The notes: generated by a model not told the origin, from the letters alone. A stretch of 64,000 nucleotides of DNA from Saccharopolyspora galaxeae (GCF_016526145.1 NZ_JADDUE010000008.1:297678-361677); one strand, 5' to 3'. Shown: positions 34,907-43,896, counted from the first letter of the stretch. Numbers and translations are program-made.

Positions 34907-36298
34907 ATGGCGGAAGTGCACCGGCTCGCACCGATCTCCCGGACTCCGGGGAAGTCGACGGTCTACGGGGCGTGGGAGCGCTTCGTGCGGGGTGCGGACG
35001 ACGTCCGCGGCGTGCGGCCGGAGGTGCTCGTCTCCTGGCTCCGCTGCCGGGACCGATACCGGGTCGATCCGAACATCACCGAGGCGCCGGTCGCGGTCGC
35101 CGAGGTCGACCACCCGCTCGAGCACGACGTGGTCTTCGCCGAACTCGGGTTCCGCGCGGCCACCGTGGCCCACGAAGTGAGCAATGCGGGCGGGGTCGTG
35201 ACCGTCACCGACGCCACCGGCCGGATATTGGCCGAGTGGGGCGATCAGCGCACCCGCGATCGCGCCGCGCAGGCGAACCTCGCGCCGTGGTTCTCCTGGG
35301 CGGAGGGTTCCACCGGCACCAATGGCATGGGCACCGCGCTGGAGTCGCATGCGCCGGTGGTGGTCCGGGGCGCGGAGCACTGGTGCCAGGCCTTCCACGA
35401 CTGGAACTGCGCGGGCGTGGCGGTGCGCGACGTGGTGACCAGCGAACCCATCGCCGCGCTCAACATCTCCTGCTGGCGCAACGAACTTCCCGACGCGGCG
35501 GGCGCTTGGTTGTCCAACGCCGCCACCCGGACCCGGTCGACCCTGCGCAAGCGCGCCCAGGACGGCTGCGCCGAGCTGATCGCCGCTTACAACCATGCGC
35601 GTGCCCGGGCGGGTGTGTCGTTGGCGGCGTTGGACCCGGCCGGGCAGGTGGTGATCGCCGACGATCGCGCGAGCGTCCTGTTAGGCGTGCCGGGTTCGAC
35701 CCCCGCGACCGACCCGGCCGCGCGCTGGAACCCCGGATTACCCGAACTGGTCCGGGTCGCCCGCTACGCCGCCGGACAAGCCGCGCACAACCCCGACTGG
35801 GTCGGCTCCACCCAGATCTTCACCCACCTCGCCGACGAACCCACACCGATCAACATCCGGCCCGTCTTCCTCGCCGGACACCTCGTCGGCACCCTCGTCG
35901 AACTCGGGGTGTCCGACGCCGAACAGCTCCCGCGCGCGGAAGGCGGCGGCAACCAGGGATCACCACCCCGGATCGTGGCGATGCGGGACAGCCGCTTGGT
36001 GCTGCTGCGCCACCCGGAGATCTCCTTCGCCGAATCCGAGGGCAACGACGTGTGGCTGACCACCGACCAAGGCCGACTGCGAGCCGCCTCGGGCAGCTTG
36101 GACAAGCTCGAGAGCGAACAGGGCGGAGCCGGGTTCCTGCGCGTGCACCGCCGCTACGTGGTCAACATCGGCCGCGTCCGCGAGGTCGAACGCCGCTTCA
36201 AGGGCGAGATGCTGCTGGTGATGGACGACGAGCAGAGCACGATGGTGCCGGTATCCCGGCGGAACGCCCCAGCGGTGCGCCGGGAACTGGACCTCTGA
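34907..36298 (+). CDS. GAF-PAS-LytTR transcriptional regulator 2
   Basis: 463 residues: an N-terminal helical signature (ERFVRGADDVRGVRPEVLVS), GAF (about 60-190; EGSTGTNGMGTALES, GAEHWCQAFHDWNCAGV), a PAS-like middle (about 230-330), and LytTR at about 360-463 (ISFAESEGNDVWLTTDQGR, FLRVHRRYVVNIGRVREVE). It is a close paralogue of the regulator at 47375-48784 with long identical runs, so the duplication is recent. The leader CCAAAGGCGGTCT before ATG 34907 is also shared with that gene. Converges on a P-type ATPase gene. Confidence 0.85.
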   Translation: MAEVHRLAPISRTPGKSTVYGAWERFVRGADDVRGVRPEVLVSWLRCRDRYRVDPNITEAPVAVAEVDHPLEHDVVFAELGFRAATVAHEVSNAGGVVTVTDATGRILAEWGDQRTRDRAAQANLAPWFSWAEGSTGTNGMGTALESHAPVVVRGAEHWCQAFHDWNCAGVAVRDVVTSEPIAALNISCWRNELPDAAGAWLSNAATRTRSTLRKRAQDGCAELIAAYNHARARAGVSLAALDPAGQVVIADDRASVLLGVPGSTPATDPAARWNPGLPELVRVARYAAGQAAHNPDWVGSTQIFTHLADEPTPINIRPVFLAGHLVGTLVELGVSDAEQLPRAEGGGNQGSPPRIVAMRDSRLVLLRHPEISFAESEGNDVWLTTDQGRLRAASGSLDKLESEQGGAGFLRVHRRYVVNIGRVREVERRFKGEMLLVMDDEQSTMVPVSRRNAPAVRRELDL

Positions 36299-36411
36299 TC
36301 GCAAGCATGAGCTCGCCGACGGGCTAGCCGCCGGGATCAGCGCGGCGCTCGACCGGGCGCAGCGCAGCGGAAGACGCGCTTCCTGCGCGCCCGTCCGGCA
36401 GCGATCGGGGC

Positions 36412-39057
36412 TCAGCGCCGGTGGCGCAGCTTCGCCAGGTCGATCCACGCCACCGCGAGGATCGGTACCAGCACCGCCGCGAGCCATTGACCGGCGGTCA
36501 ACGCGGTCAGGTTCAGCGCGTCGCGCACCGCGGGCACGACCGTGATCAACGCCAGCCACGCGGCGGTGCCCAGCGTCCAGAGCGGCAGGAAGCCGTTGGA
36601 GCGCAGCCCCGAGCGCACCAGCGGGGTCCGCTCCGAGCGCATCACCCAGGCCAGTGCCAGGTAACCGACCATCCAGCCGGTGAACGCGAGCGTCTGCGCG
36701 GTGGCGATCGGCGCGCCGCTCCAGACCGCCCCGAGGTAGATCGAGATGACGGCGAGGAACAACGTGGCACCGCAGGTGAAGATCGCGGTGATCAGCGGCC
36801 GGTCCAGGAACGGGCGCCGGGGGTCGCGCGGCGCCCGTCGCATGGTGTCGTTCTCGGCGGGTTCGGCGGCGAAGGTGGCGCTGCCCGCGATGTCCATGAA
36901 CATCTCCAGCACCACGATCTGGATCGGGGTGAACGGCACCGGCAGCCCCAGCGCGACGCCGCCGGCCGCGGTGGCGATGAGCCCGACCTTGCAGGCCAGG
37001 TAGTAGCGCACGCCCTTGCGCAGGTTGTCGAACAGCTGCCTGCCCTCGCGCACCGCGCGGGTGGTGGTGGCGAAGTCGTCGTCGGCCAGCACCAGGTCGG
37101 CCACCTCGCGGGCGACGTCCGTGCCGCCGGCGCCCATCGCGATGCCCACGTCGGCCTGGGCGAGGGCCGGTGTGTCGTTGACGCCGTCGCCGGTGACCGC
37201 GACGATCTCCCGGCGCGCGTGCAGCGCGCGCACCAGCCGCAGCTTGTGCTCCGGGATGGTGCGCGCGAACAGCGAGGTCGCCGAGGCCGCCGCGGCGAGC
37301 TCGTCGTCATCGAGCTGGTCGATTCGCGGTCCGGTGAGCAGCGATCCGGTGCCGTCGATCCCGATCTCCGCGGCGATGGCCCGCGCGGTGCCCGGGTGGT
37401 CGCCGGTGATCATCACGACCCGGATGCCCGCCCGGCGCAGATCGCGCACCGCGTCGGCGACCCCGGGCCGTGCCGGGTCGGTCAGCCCGGCGAACCCGGT
37501 CAGCACCAGCCCGGTCTCGGCTTCGTCGCGGTCGATAGCGCCGCCGGGCACCTCGCGCGTGGCCACCGCGATCACCCGGATCCCCTTCGCGGCCATCCGG
37601 TCGACCTGAGCGCGCAGGCGGTTCCGGTCGTCCTCGGTGAGCGGCTCGGCGCGTCCCGCGACCAGCCGGCTCGAGCACCGGCCGAGCACGGCCTCGGGCG
37701 CGCCCTTGGCGATCAGCAGCGGCCCGTCGTCACAGCGGTGCACCGCGGACATGATCTTCCGTCCGGCGTCGAAGGGGTGCTCGGCCAGCAGCTCGCCGGA
37801 GACGCCACCGGGCTGGCCGGGCAGCAGACCGTACCGGTGGGCGGCTTCCAGCAGCGCGACGTCGGTCGGGTCGCCGAGGACGTGCGCGGTGTCGTCCCGG
37901 TGCACCACGGTCGCGTCGGTGCAGCCCGCGGCGAGCGCGAGCAGCCACCGCTGCGCGTCGTCGGGATCGCCGTCCTCTTCGCCGACCTGACCGTCGACCT
38001 CGCCGGTGGCCAGGTGCGCCAGGATCATCCGGTTCTCGGTGACGGTGCCGGTCTTGTCGGTGGCTACGACGGTGATGGTGCCGAGGGCTTCGGCCGCCCG
38101 CAGTTGCTTGACCACCACGTTGCGGCGGGACAGCCGGTAGGCGCCCAGCCCGAGCACCATGCTGATGACGATCGGGAGTTCTTCGGGGATGGTGGCGAAG
38201 GCGAGGGTGAGACCGGTCAGGATCATCTCCCGCCAGGGTTGCCCGCCGAGCAGCCCGACCACCGGCACCAGCACGCTGAACCCCAGAGCCAGCCAGGCCA
38301 GCCAGCGGGCCAGCTCGCGCATGGCCTGCTGCAACGCCGTGCGCGGCGGCTTCGCCTCGATGACCAGCCCGGTGATCCGCCCGAGCTCGGTGTCCATGGC
38401 GGTGCTCAGCACGACCGCGCGGGCGCGACCGGCGACCACGGTCGTCCCGGCGAAGACCAGGTTGGATCGCTGCGCGAGCGGCGCGTCGAAGGCGAGCACC
38501 GCACCGGCGTCCTTGTCCGCGGGCACCGGCTCCCCGGTGAGCGCGGATTCGTCGACCCGCAGCCCGGCGGATTCGATCAGCCGGGCGTCGGCGGCCAGCC
38601 GTTCTCCCGCGCGCAGCACGAGCACGTCGCCGGGCACCAGGTCCTCGGTAGGCACGTAGCGGACCGCGCCCTCGCGCAGCGCGGGCGCGGTGGGTGCGGA
38701 CAGCTTGCTCAGCGATGCGATGGCGGCCTTGGCCCGGTACTCGGTGAACACCTCCACAAGCACGACCGCGGCGATCACCAGCACGATCGCCGCGGTGTCC
38801 GCGGGCTCTCCCCACAGGCCGTAGAGCACGGCGACCGCGAGCAGCAGCAGGATCATCGGCTCGGTGCTCTCTTCGCGCAGCACCCGCCAGAACGTCACCT
38901 GCCGCGGCTTGACCCGCCGGTTCGGTCCGAAGCGCGCCAGTCTGCTCGCGGCCTCCTGCTCGCCGAGGCCGTTTGCAGGCTCGACCCCGAGCCGTTCGAG
39001 GACCTCTTCGGACGTAGCCGCGTGCCCGTGCTCGACCACGGGTGACGGCGCGCTCAC
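36412..39057 (-). CDS. P-type cation-transporting ATPase
   Basis: 881 residues from GTG 39057. Features: N-terminal cation-ATPase domain (GLGEQEAASRLARFGPNRR), actuator TGE in ALTGEPVP, ion site ATIPEELPIV in M4, phosphorylation site DKTGTVT, KGAPE nucleotide loop, hinge TGDGVNDTPALAQADVGIAMG. The family is P2-type; the M4 PEELP and M6 MFMDIAGSATF suggest Ca2+ or another divalent or trivalent cation, but the ion cannot be read. The start overlaps a small upstream ORF by GTGA. It lies between a LytTR regulator and fba in the C1 island. Confidence 0.85.
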   Translation of the reverse strand: MSAPSPVVEHGHAATSEEVLERLGVEPANGLGEQEAASRLARFGPNRRVKPRQVTFWRVLREESTEPMILLLLAVAVLYGLWGEPADTAAIVLVIAAVVLVEVFTEYRAKAAIASLSKLSAPTAPALREGAVRYVPTEDLVPGDVLVLRAGERLAADARLIESAGLRVDESALTGEPVPADKDAGAVLAFDAPLAQRSNLVFAGTTVVAGRARAVVLSTAMDTELGRITGLVIEAKPPRTALQQAMRELARWLAWLALGFSVLVPVVGLLGGQPWREMILTGLTLAFATIPEELPIVISMVLGLGAYRLSRRNVVVKQLRAAEALGTITVVATDKTGTVTENRMILAHLATGEVDGQVGEEDGDPDDAQRWLLALAAGCTDATVVHRDDTAHVLGDPTDVALLEAAHRYGLLPGQPGGVSGELLAEHPFDAGRKIMSAVHRCDDGPLLIAKGAPEAVLGRCSSRLVAGRAEPLTEDDRNRLRAQVDRMAAKGIRVIAVATREVPGGAIDRDEAETGLVLTGFAGLTDPARPGVADAVRDLRRAGIRVVMITGDHPGTARAIAAEIGIDGTGSLLTGPRIDQLDDDELAAAASATSLFARTIPEHKLRLVRALHARREIVAVTGDGVNDTPALAQADVGIAMGAGGTDVAREVADLVLADDDFATTTRAVREGRQLFDNLRKGVRYYLACKVGLIATAAGGVALGLPVPFTPIQIVVLEMFMDIAGSATFAAEPAENDTMRRAPRDPRRPFLDRPLITAIFTCGATLFLAVISIYLGAVWSGAPIATAQTLAFTGWMVGYLALAWVMRSERTPLVRSGLRSNGFLPLWTLGTAAWLALITVVPAVRDALNLTALTAGQWLAAVLVPILAVAWIDLAKLRHRR

Positions 39058-39350
39058 CGGCGCGTTCCGTCCAGCTGGGACATGCGGGAAAGTGTTGCAT
39101 CGCCGCGCCGCCCGGTCCGCACCGGACGGATGCGCCTTCTCCGCCGAGCGGCGCACGGCGTCAGCCGGATCTCGGTCGCGGTGGGCGCTCGCACCGGCTC
39201 CCCCGGCAACGGCATGGCCATGCGCTCGCCGACGCGCAGCAGGCTCGCGGTCTCCGCGGCAGGTCGTCGCGATCGTCCTCGACCGGACACCGCGGGGCGC
39301 GAGCGCGGCTCAACGCCGCGTCGCCGGTGCTCGTTCCGCGAGATCTCCAT
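39054..39350 (-). CDS. Small Arg-rich ORF coupled to the P-type ATPase
   Basis: 98 codons from ATG 39350, with GGAGGG 4 bases upstream. The stop TGA (39054-39056) overlaps the ATPase GTG by 4 bases. Third codon positions are mostly G/C, as in real genes here. The product is basic with no membrane segment and I recognise no family; the middle (ETASLLRVGERMAMPLPGEP) is the only non-Arg-rich part. Coupling and ribosome-binding site are the evidence; it may be a leader ORF. Confidence 0.45.
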   Translation of the reverse strand: MEISRNEHRRRGVEPRSRPAVSGRGRSRRPAAETASLLRVGERMAMPLPGEPVRAPTATEIRLTPCAARRRRRIRPVRTGRRGDATLSRMSQLDGTRR

Positions 39351-39435
39351 GGTGCCCTCCGGGACGCTCGGCCGACCGCGGCACCGACCGCACGGGACCT
39401 CGCCGGTGCGGTCGGTGCTCGTCCTGCTTCCGCGC

Positions 39436-40413
39436 TCAGCGAGCCGCGGCGTTCGCGACCGCGCGCACCGACAGCGCCCGCTGGGCGGCCTCCCAATTGG
39501 CTGGATCGCCGCGCCAGGACTCGAGCGCGGGGCCGACCAGCGCCCGGCCGAACGAGTAGGTGAGTTCCCAGGGCAACGAGCCGCAGTTCTGCATGGCCCC
39601 GAGGTGCCTGGTCGCGGTCTCCGGGGTCTGCCCGCCGGACAGGAAGGCGATGCCGGGCACCGTCGGAGGCACCGTCTCGCGCAGGGTCTCCACCGTGGTC
39701 CGCGCGGCCTCGTCCACGCCGGGCTGCTCCGGGCAGTCCTTGCCGGCGACCACCATGTTCGGCTTGAGGACCATGCCGTCGAAGTCGACCTGCATGAGGG
39801 CGAGCTCGTCGAACAGCGACCGCAGCACCACCCGGGTCACCTGCTGGCACCGGGCCAGCGAGTGGGAGCCGTCCATCAGCACCTCGGGTTCCACGATCGG
39901 CACCAGGCCGCCTTCCTGGCAGAGCCCCGCGTACCGCGCCAGCGCGTGCACGTTGGCGCGAACCGCGCGTTCCGAAGGGAGGCCGTCCCCGATGTCGAAC
40001 ACCGCGCGCCACTTGGCGAAGGTCGCCCCGCGGCCCACGTACTCCGCGACCCGTTCGCGCAGCCCGTCGAGTCCTTCGGTGACCTTCTCCCCCGCGGCCC
40101 CCGCCAACGGCTTGGCGCCGGTGTCGACCTTGATGCCCGGGTGGATCCCCATGGCCGTCAGCGCCTCGGGGAAGGTGCGCCCGTCGGACAGCCGCTGGCG
40201 CAGCGTGTCGTCGGCGAGGATGACCCCGCTGATCGAATCGACCAGATCGGGAGTGGTGACGATCAATTCGCGGTAGACCCGCCGTTTCTCGTCCGCGGCC
40301 TCCACCCCGACGCTTTTCAGCCGGGCGGACATGGTTCCGATGCTCTCGTCGGCGGCGAGCACTCCGCGCCGATTGGAAACCAGGGTGTTCGCTACTTCGG
40401 CCAAGCTGGACAT
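39436..40413 (-). CDS. fba: Fructose-bisphosphate aldolase, class I
   Basis: 325 residues of the animal/plant-like class I type: GVLAADESIGTMSARL, VPIVEPEVLMDG and the Schiff-base Lys217 in VLKPNMV. It splits fructose-1,6-bisphosphate and, in the RuMP cycle, can also form sedoheptulose-1,7-bisphosphate. Actinobacteria mostly rely on class II enzymes, so this is probably a C1-dedicated paralogue. ATG 40413. Its promoter with LytTR repeats is about 255 bases upstream, with a stem-loop in the leader. Confidence 0.9.
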   Translation of the reverse strand: MSSLAEVANTLVSNRRGVLAADESIGTMSARLKSVGVEAADEKRRVYRELIVTTPDLVDSISGVILADDTLRQRLSDGRTFPEALTAMGIHPGIKVDTGAKPLAGAAGEKVTEGLDGLRERVAEYVGRGATFAKWRAVFDIGDGLPSERAVRANVHALARYAGLCQEGGLVPIVEPEVLMDGSHSLARCQQVTRVVLRSLFDELALMQVDFDGMVLKPNMVVAGKDCPEQPGVDEAARTTVETLRETVPPTVPGIAFLSGGQTPETATRHLGAMQNCGSLPWELTYSFGRALVGPALESWRGDPANWEAAQRALSVRAVANAAAR

Positions 40414-40624
40414 TTGTCGTTACGCCTCCTAGCGCGCCGTGTTTCAACCGGCTGACCGGTTCGGAATATCGCACCATAAACGATCGGGCGACGGCCGCCG
40501 TTGCCGGTGCCGGGTGCTCCCGGTCAGGACCGCGAGATTCGGACGGTCGCCCGCAGTCCGGGCGCCGACCGGGCCGGGCGCCGACGGACCCGAGGCGACC
40601 GCTTCCCGCCATGCATCCCTTCCT

Positions 40625-40649
40625 CTTCCTGCGGTTTCACCGCAGGAAG
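40625..40649 (-). other. Stem-loop in the fba leader
   Basis: CTTCCTGCGG (40640-40649 read on minus) pairs perfectly over 10 bp with CCGCAGGAAG, loop 5 bases. It begins about 12 bases after the predicted transcription start. AGGAAGG and an ATG for a 30-codon Arg-rich frame (to about 40524) follow directly. It may be an mRNA-stabilising or attenuating structure. Confidence 0.45.
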
Positions 40650-40667
40650 GACGCATACCGAGTAGCC

Positions 40668-40736
40668 AGGCTGCACGGATCTGTACGTCCGGTCAACGCA
40701 TTCCGCACGAAGCGGTGCTCCGGCGCCACGAACGGT
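40668..40736 (-). promoter_or_regulatory. LytTR-type composite promoter of fba
   Basis: Repeats ACGAACGGT (40728-40736) and ACGAAGCGG (40707-40715), 21 apart; -35 TTGACC (40691-40696); 17-base spacer; -10 CAGCCT (40668-40673). The spacer GACGTACAGATCCGTG is shared with hxlB and hps. Confidence 0.75.
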
Positions 40737-40839
40737 CCGGAAAACGCGCCAAGTGGATTCGCGGAGCACTCGCGCGAACCCGCAGCGACGTCGTCCCCGG
40801 AATTCGCCGACCGACACCTCGGAACGGCTCCGGAACCCA

Positions 40840-40868
40840 TTGCACGGCCCCCGCGGTACGGGTATTCT
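40840..40868 (+). promoter_or_regulatory. Promoter of the TetR-family gene
   Basis: TTGCAC (40840-40845), 17 bases, TATTCT (40863-40868). It is a good housekeeping-type promoter about 50 bases before the GTG at 40922 and divergent from the fba promoter. The gene-free stretch 40414-40921 holds these two promoters and the fba leader. Confidence 0.65.
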
Positions 40869-40921
40869 GAATCGGCTCGACCAAAAGTTACCGGCTTTTG
40901 AATCCGATCAGGGGTGCATCT

Positions 40922-41515
40922 GTGTCACCGATGGAGCGCACCGAAACCAAGCGGGAACTCATCATCGAGGAAGCCTCCCGGATGATGTACGAGCGTGGCA
41001 CCGGAGTGGGGGTGGATACGCTCGTCAGCGAGATCGGCGTCGCGAAGATGACGCTCTACAAGCACTTCCCGACCAAGACGGACCTCATCGTCGCGTGCTT
41101 GGAGCACATGGACGACTGCCACCGGGCGCGGCTGAGCGGGGACATCGACTGGACCTCGTCGCCCAGGCAGCGACTGCTGTCGGTCTTCGACGCCCTCCGC
41201 GTCTGGTTCGCCACGCCGTCGTTCCGCGGGTGCGCCTTCGTCAACGCGACCGTCGAGCTCGCCGACACCGCTCCGCAGGTGCGCAACGCGGTGCGCGAGC
41301 ACAAGAACGCGATGCGCGCGTGGGTGGTCAAACTCGTCGAGGAGTGCGGGCTGCCGGACAAGCAGTTCGTCGCGAGCCAGCTCGCCCAGCTCATGGAGGG
41401 GGCGACCACGACGGCACTGCTCGAGCGGGATCCCGCGGCGGCCGACATCGCGCAGGCCACGGCCCTGCAGGTGCTGGACAAGGCCAAGGAGGCGAAGTCC
41501 GCCCGTTCGCTGTGA
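40922..41515 (+). CDS. TetR-family transcriptional regulator
   Basis: 197 residues. HTH: KRELIIEEASRMMYERGTGVGVDTLVSEIGVAKMTLYKHFPTKTDLI. The C-terminal domain (SFRGCAFVNATVELADTAPQVRNAVREHK) matches the subgroup near AcrR/YxaF-type regulators of stress and efflux. GTG 40922 has AGGGG upstream; a TTG at 40898 is in frame but lies closer to the promoter. No palindromic operator was found. It is next to the standalone LytTR gene, convergent with it. Confidence 0.82.
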   Translation: MSPMERTETKRELIIEEASRMMYERGTGVGVDTLVSEIGVAKMTLYKHFPTKTDLIVACLEHMDDCHRARLSGDIDWTSSPRQRLLSVFDALRVWFATPSFRGCAFVNATVELADTAPQVRNAVREHKNAMRAWVVKLVEECGLPDKQFVASQLAQLMEGATTTALLERDPAAADIAQATALQVLDKAKEAKSARSL

Positions 41516-41537
41516 GGGCATCCCGACGCACCAGCGT

Positions 41538-41891
41538 TCAGAGCCCCAGCGCTTCGGTGACGAACTTCGCCCGACGACGGGAAACCGGGACGACCCCGCT
41601 GTAGTTCTCGACGGTGAGCTCGAGCTCCCCGCCGTCCTTGCGCTCCACTTCGCGCACCCGGCTGAGGTTCACCAGGTAGCTCCGGTGCACTCGCACGAAG
41701 CCGCATTCCGCGTACTTGTCATCGATGTTGTCGATCCCGTCGATCGCGCACCGGAAGCGTCCGAGATCGGTCCGGAGCCAGACGGCCCTGCCGATGGCCT
41801 CGGCCACGATCACCTCGGCGATGTCGAACAGGACCTGCCGCTCCCCTTTGATCCCGACAACACGTCGCGTCGACCCCATGGGTCCTCCCAT
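41538..41891 (-). CDS. Standalone LytTR-domain DNA-binding protein
   Basis: 117 residues that consist almost only of a LytTR domain: GERQVLFDIAEVIVAEAIGRAVW, DLGRFRCAIDGIDNIDDKY, GFVRVHRSYLVNLSRVREVE, VVPVSRRRAKFV. It has no GAF or PAS sensory part. It could compete with or assist the three large regulators at the same half-sites. ATG 41891 is taken; a second ATG 12 bases on is possible. Directly downstream of the methanol dehydrogenase gene, separated by a terminator-like hairpin. The 320-base gap 41892-42210 holds only that hairpin. Confidence 0.8.
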   Translation of the reverse strand: MGGPMGSTRRVVGIKGERQVLFDIAEVIVAEAIGRAVWLRTDLGRFRCAIDGIDNIDDKYAECGFVRVHRSYLVNLSRVREVERKDGGELELTVENYSGVVPVSRRRAKFVTEALGL

Positions 41892-42105
41892 AGCACCGTC
41901 TCGGAAGCCGTTTCGCCTCGCCTGGCTCCGTCCAGGTAGTACTGGTCTGTCCGGCAGCGGCTTTCCCGCGCTGCCCGCCAGGTTCCGGCGGTCGGCCGGT
42001 CTCCACCGCGCTGCCGCCTGCTCCGTCGCCGGCTCCGCCGAGTGCGCGGCCCCGGATTCCGGCGCCGTCCGCGGGCCCGCGAGGTAGGAGTCATGACCAG
42101 GACGT

Positions 42106-42149
42106 CCGGGCGGGCGGTGCGGGCGCCGTACGCCCGCACCCCCGCCCGG
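42106..42149 (-). terminator. Hairpin downstream of the methanol dehydrogenase gene
   Basis: Arms 42106-42125 and 42131-42149 (CCGGGCGGG.. / ..CCCGCCCGG) pair over about 19 bp with one bulge and a 5-base loop. It lies 62 bases after the stop and would end the methanol dehydrogenase operon. Confidence 0.65.
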
Positions 42150-42210
42150 AGGTTCCCCTTGCTGCACGTCGCGCCGTCGCCGACGGTCGCGGACGCCGCT
42201 GCTGGGGCGA

Positions 42211-43896
42211 TCAGTCCGGCAGGGCGAACACGATCAGCGCGCTGCCGTGGCCCGCGCCGAGCATTCCCGGAATGATGCCCTCGAGCCAGCCACCCCAACC
42301 GACCGGCACGGCGACGTACTGCTTGCCGTCGACCATGTAGGTCGTCGCGCTGCCGTGGTGGCCGCTGCCGCACTGGAACTTCCACAGCTCCTCGCCGGTG
42401 CGAGCGTCCAACGCGAGGAACTCGCCCGTCGGGGTGCCCGCGAAGACCAGGTCGCCCGCGGTGGCCAGCACCGAGGCCGCCATCGGGTGGGAGTTGCGCC
42501 AGCGCCACTGCTCGACGCCGTAGGAGTCGAAGGCGCTGACCGAACCGGCCATGTTGTCGATGTCCACCTGGACCGCGGCGCCCCAGTAGGGCATGCCTTC
42601 CTTGAACTCACGACGGCGGCGGGTCGCGGTGGCGCCCACGTCGGCGACCGGCACGTAGAACATCTCGGTACGCGGGCTGAACGCGGCGTGCGTCCACTCC
42701 TTGGCACCGGCGGGCCCCGGGTAGAAGTGGACGGGTTCGCCCTCCTTGTCCGGGTACTTCCGCGGGGTCACCTTGCCGTCGCGGGTGATGGTGCCCCAGT
42801 CGATCCGGTCGACGTACGGGGTGACGTGCTGCAGCTCGCCGTTGGTGCGGTCCAGCACGAAGAAGTAGCCGTTCTTGTCGAAGTGGCCCAGCAGCTTCTT
42901 CCCGTCCCGCTCGAACAGGGTCATCTCCATGGTGGAGTCGTAGTCCCAGAGGTCGTGCGGGGTGAACTGGTAGTGCCACTTGATCTCGCCGGTGTCGACG
43001 TCGACCGCGACGACGCTGTCGCTGTAGAGGTTGTCGCCCGGTCGCACGGCGCCGTCGAAGTCCGGCGCCGGGTTGCCGGTGCCCGCGTAGTACAGGTTGG
43101 TCTCCGGGTCGTAGGTACCGGTGACCCAGTGGTTCGCACCGCCGCGGGTCCACGCCTCGCCGTCGTCCGGCCAGGTCTCGGAGCCCTTCTCGCCCGGCTT
43201 CGGGATGGTGTAGCAGCGCCAGCGCTGCTGACCGGTCTCGAGGTCCCAGCAGTCGATGTGGCCGCGCACGCCGAACTCGCCGCCCGCGCTACCGGTGATC
43301 ACCGTGTCCTTGACGACCAGCGGGGCGAGCGAAGCGCTCTCGCCGGCGCGCACGTCGCCGATCGTCTTCTCCCAGACCTTGTTGCCGTTGGTGGCGTCCA
43401 GCGCCAGCAGGTGGGCGTTCGGGGTCACGAAGTAGACCTTGCCGTTGGCGATCGCGCAGCCGCGGTTGACGTTGCCGCAGCACAGCGACACGTCGAAGGG
43501 GACCGCGTGCTTGTAGCGCCAGAGCTGCTCGCCGGTCTTGGCGTCCAGCGCCCAGAACCAGCCGTCCCAGCCGGTGACGTACATGACGCCGTCCACGACC
43601 ATCGGGGAGGTCTCGAAGGCGTAGGTCGACGCACCCGCGATCTGCCCGGAGGTACCCGCTTGGAAGATCCAGGCCGGACCGATGCGCTTGACGTTCTCGG
43701 TGTTGATCTGGTCGAGCAGGCTGTAGCGCTTGCCGTCGTAATCACCGTAGTAGGTGATCCAGTTGTGCGATTCCGAACGCGCGTTCTTGATGCGCTCGTA
43801 ATCGATGTTGTCGGTCACCGCGGGGGCGGTTCCGGAAATGGCGCTCAGCGCCCCGTGGTCGATCGCCTCGCCGGCGTCAACGTATTCGACTGTCAT
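42211..43896 (-). CDS. PQQ-dependent methanol dehydrogenase, lanthanide (XoxF-like) type
   Basis: 561-residue eight-bladed PQQ propeller; oxidises methanol to formaldehyde. Seen: SRYS-like start WITYYGDYDGKRYSLLDQIN, vicinal disulfide Cys139-Cys140, metal ligands Glu207 (GGEFGVRGH), Asn275 (GTGNPAPDF) and Asp318. Asp320 in WDYDS is the extra aspartate that marks lanthanide-dependent XoxF enzymes (MxaF has Ala there). The N-terminus is polar with no signal peptide or Tat motif, although PQQ dehydrogenases are normally exported. ATG 43896 has AAAGGGA. Second in an operon behind a cupredoxin-like gene. The overall call is firm; XoxF affiliation rests on the motif. Confidence 0.88.
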   Translation of the reverse strand: MTVEYVDAGEAIDHGALSAISGTAPAVTDNIDYERIKNARSESHNWITYYGDYDGKRYSLLDQINTENVKRIGPAWIFQAGTSGQIAGASTYAFETSPMVVDGVMYVTGWDGWFWALDAKTGEQLWRYKHAVPFDVSLCCGNVNRGCAIANGKVYFVTPNAHLLALDATNGNKVWEKTIGDVRAGESASLAPLVVKDTVITGSAGGEFGVRGHIDCWDLETGQQRWRCYTIPKPGEKGSETWPDDGEAWTRGGANHWVTGTYDPETNLYYAGTGNPAPDFDGAVRPGDNLYSDSVVAVDVDTGEIKWHYQFTPHDLWDYDSTMEMTLFERDGKKLLGHFDKNGYFFVLDRTNGELQHVTPYVDRIDWGTITRDGKVTPRKYPDKEGEPVHFYPGPAGAKEWTHAAFSPRTEMFYVPVADVGATATRRRREFKEGMPYWGAAVQVDIDNMAGSVSAFDSYGVEQWRWRNSHPMAASVLATAGDLVFAGTPTGEFLALDARTGEELWKFQCGSGHHGSATTYMVDGKQYVAVPVGWGGWLEGIIPGMLGAGHGSALIVFALPD

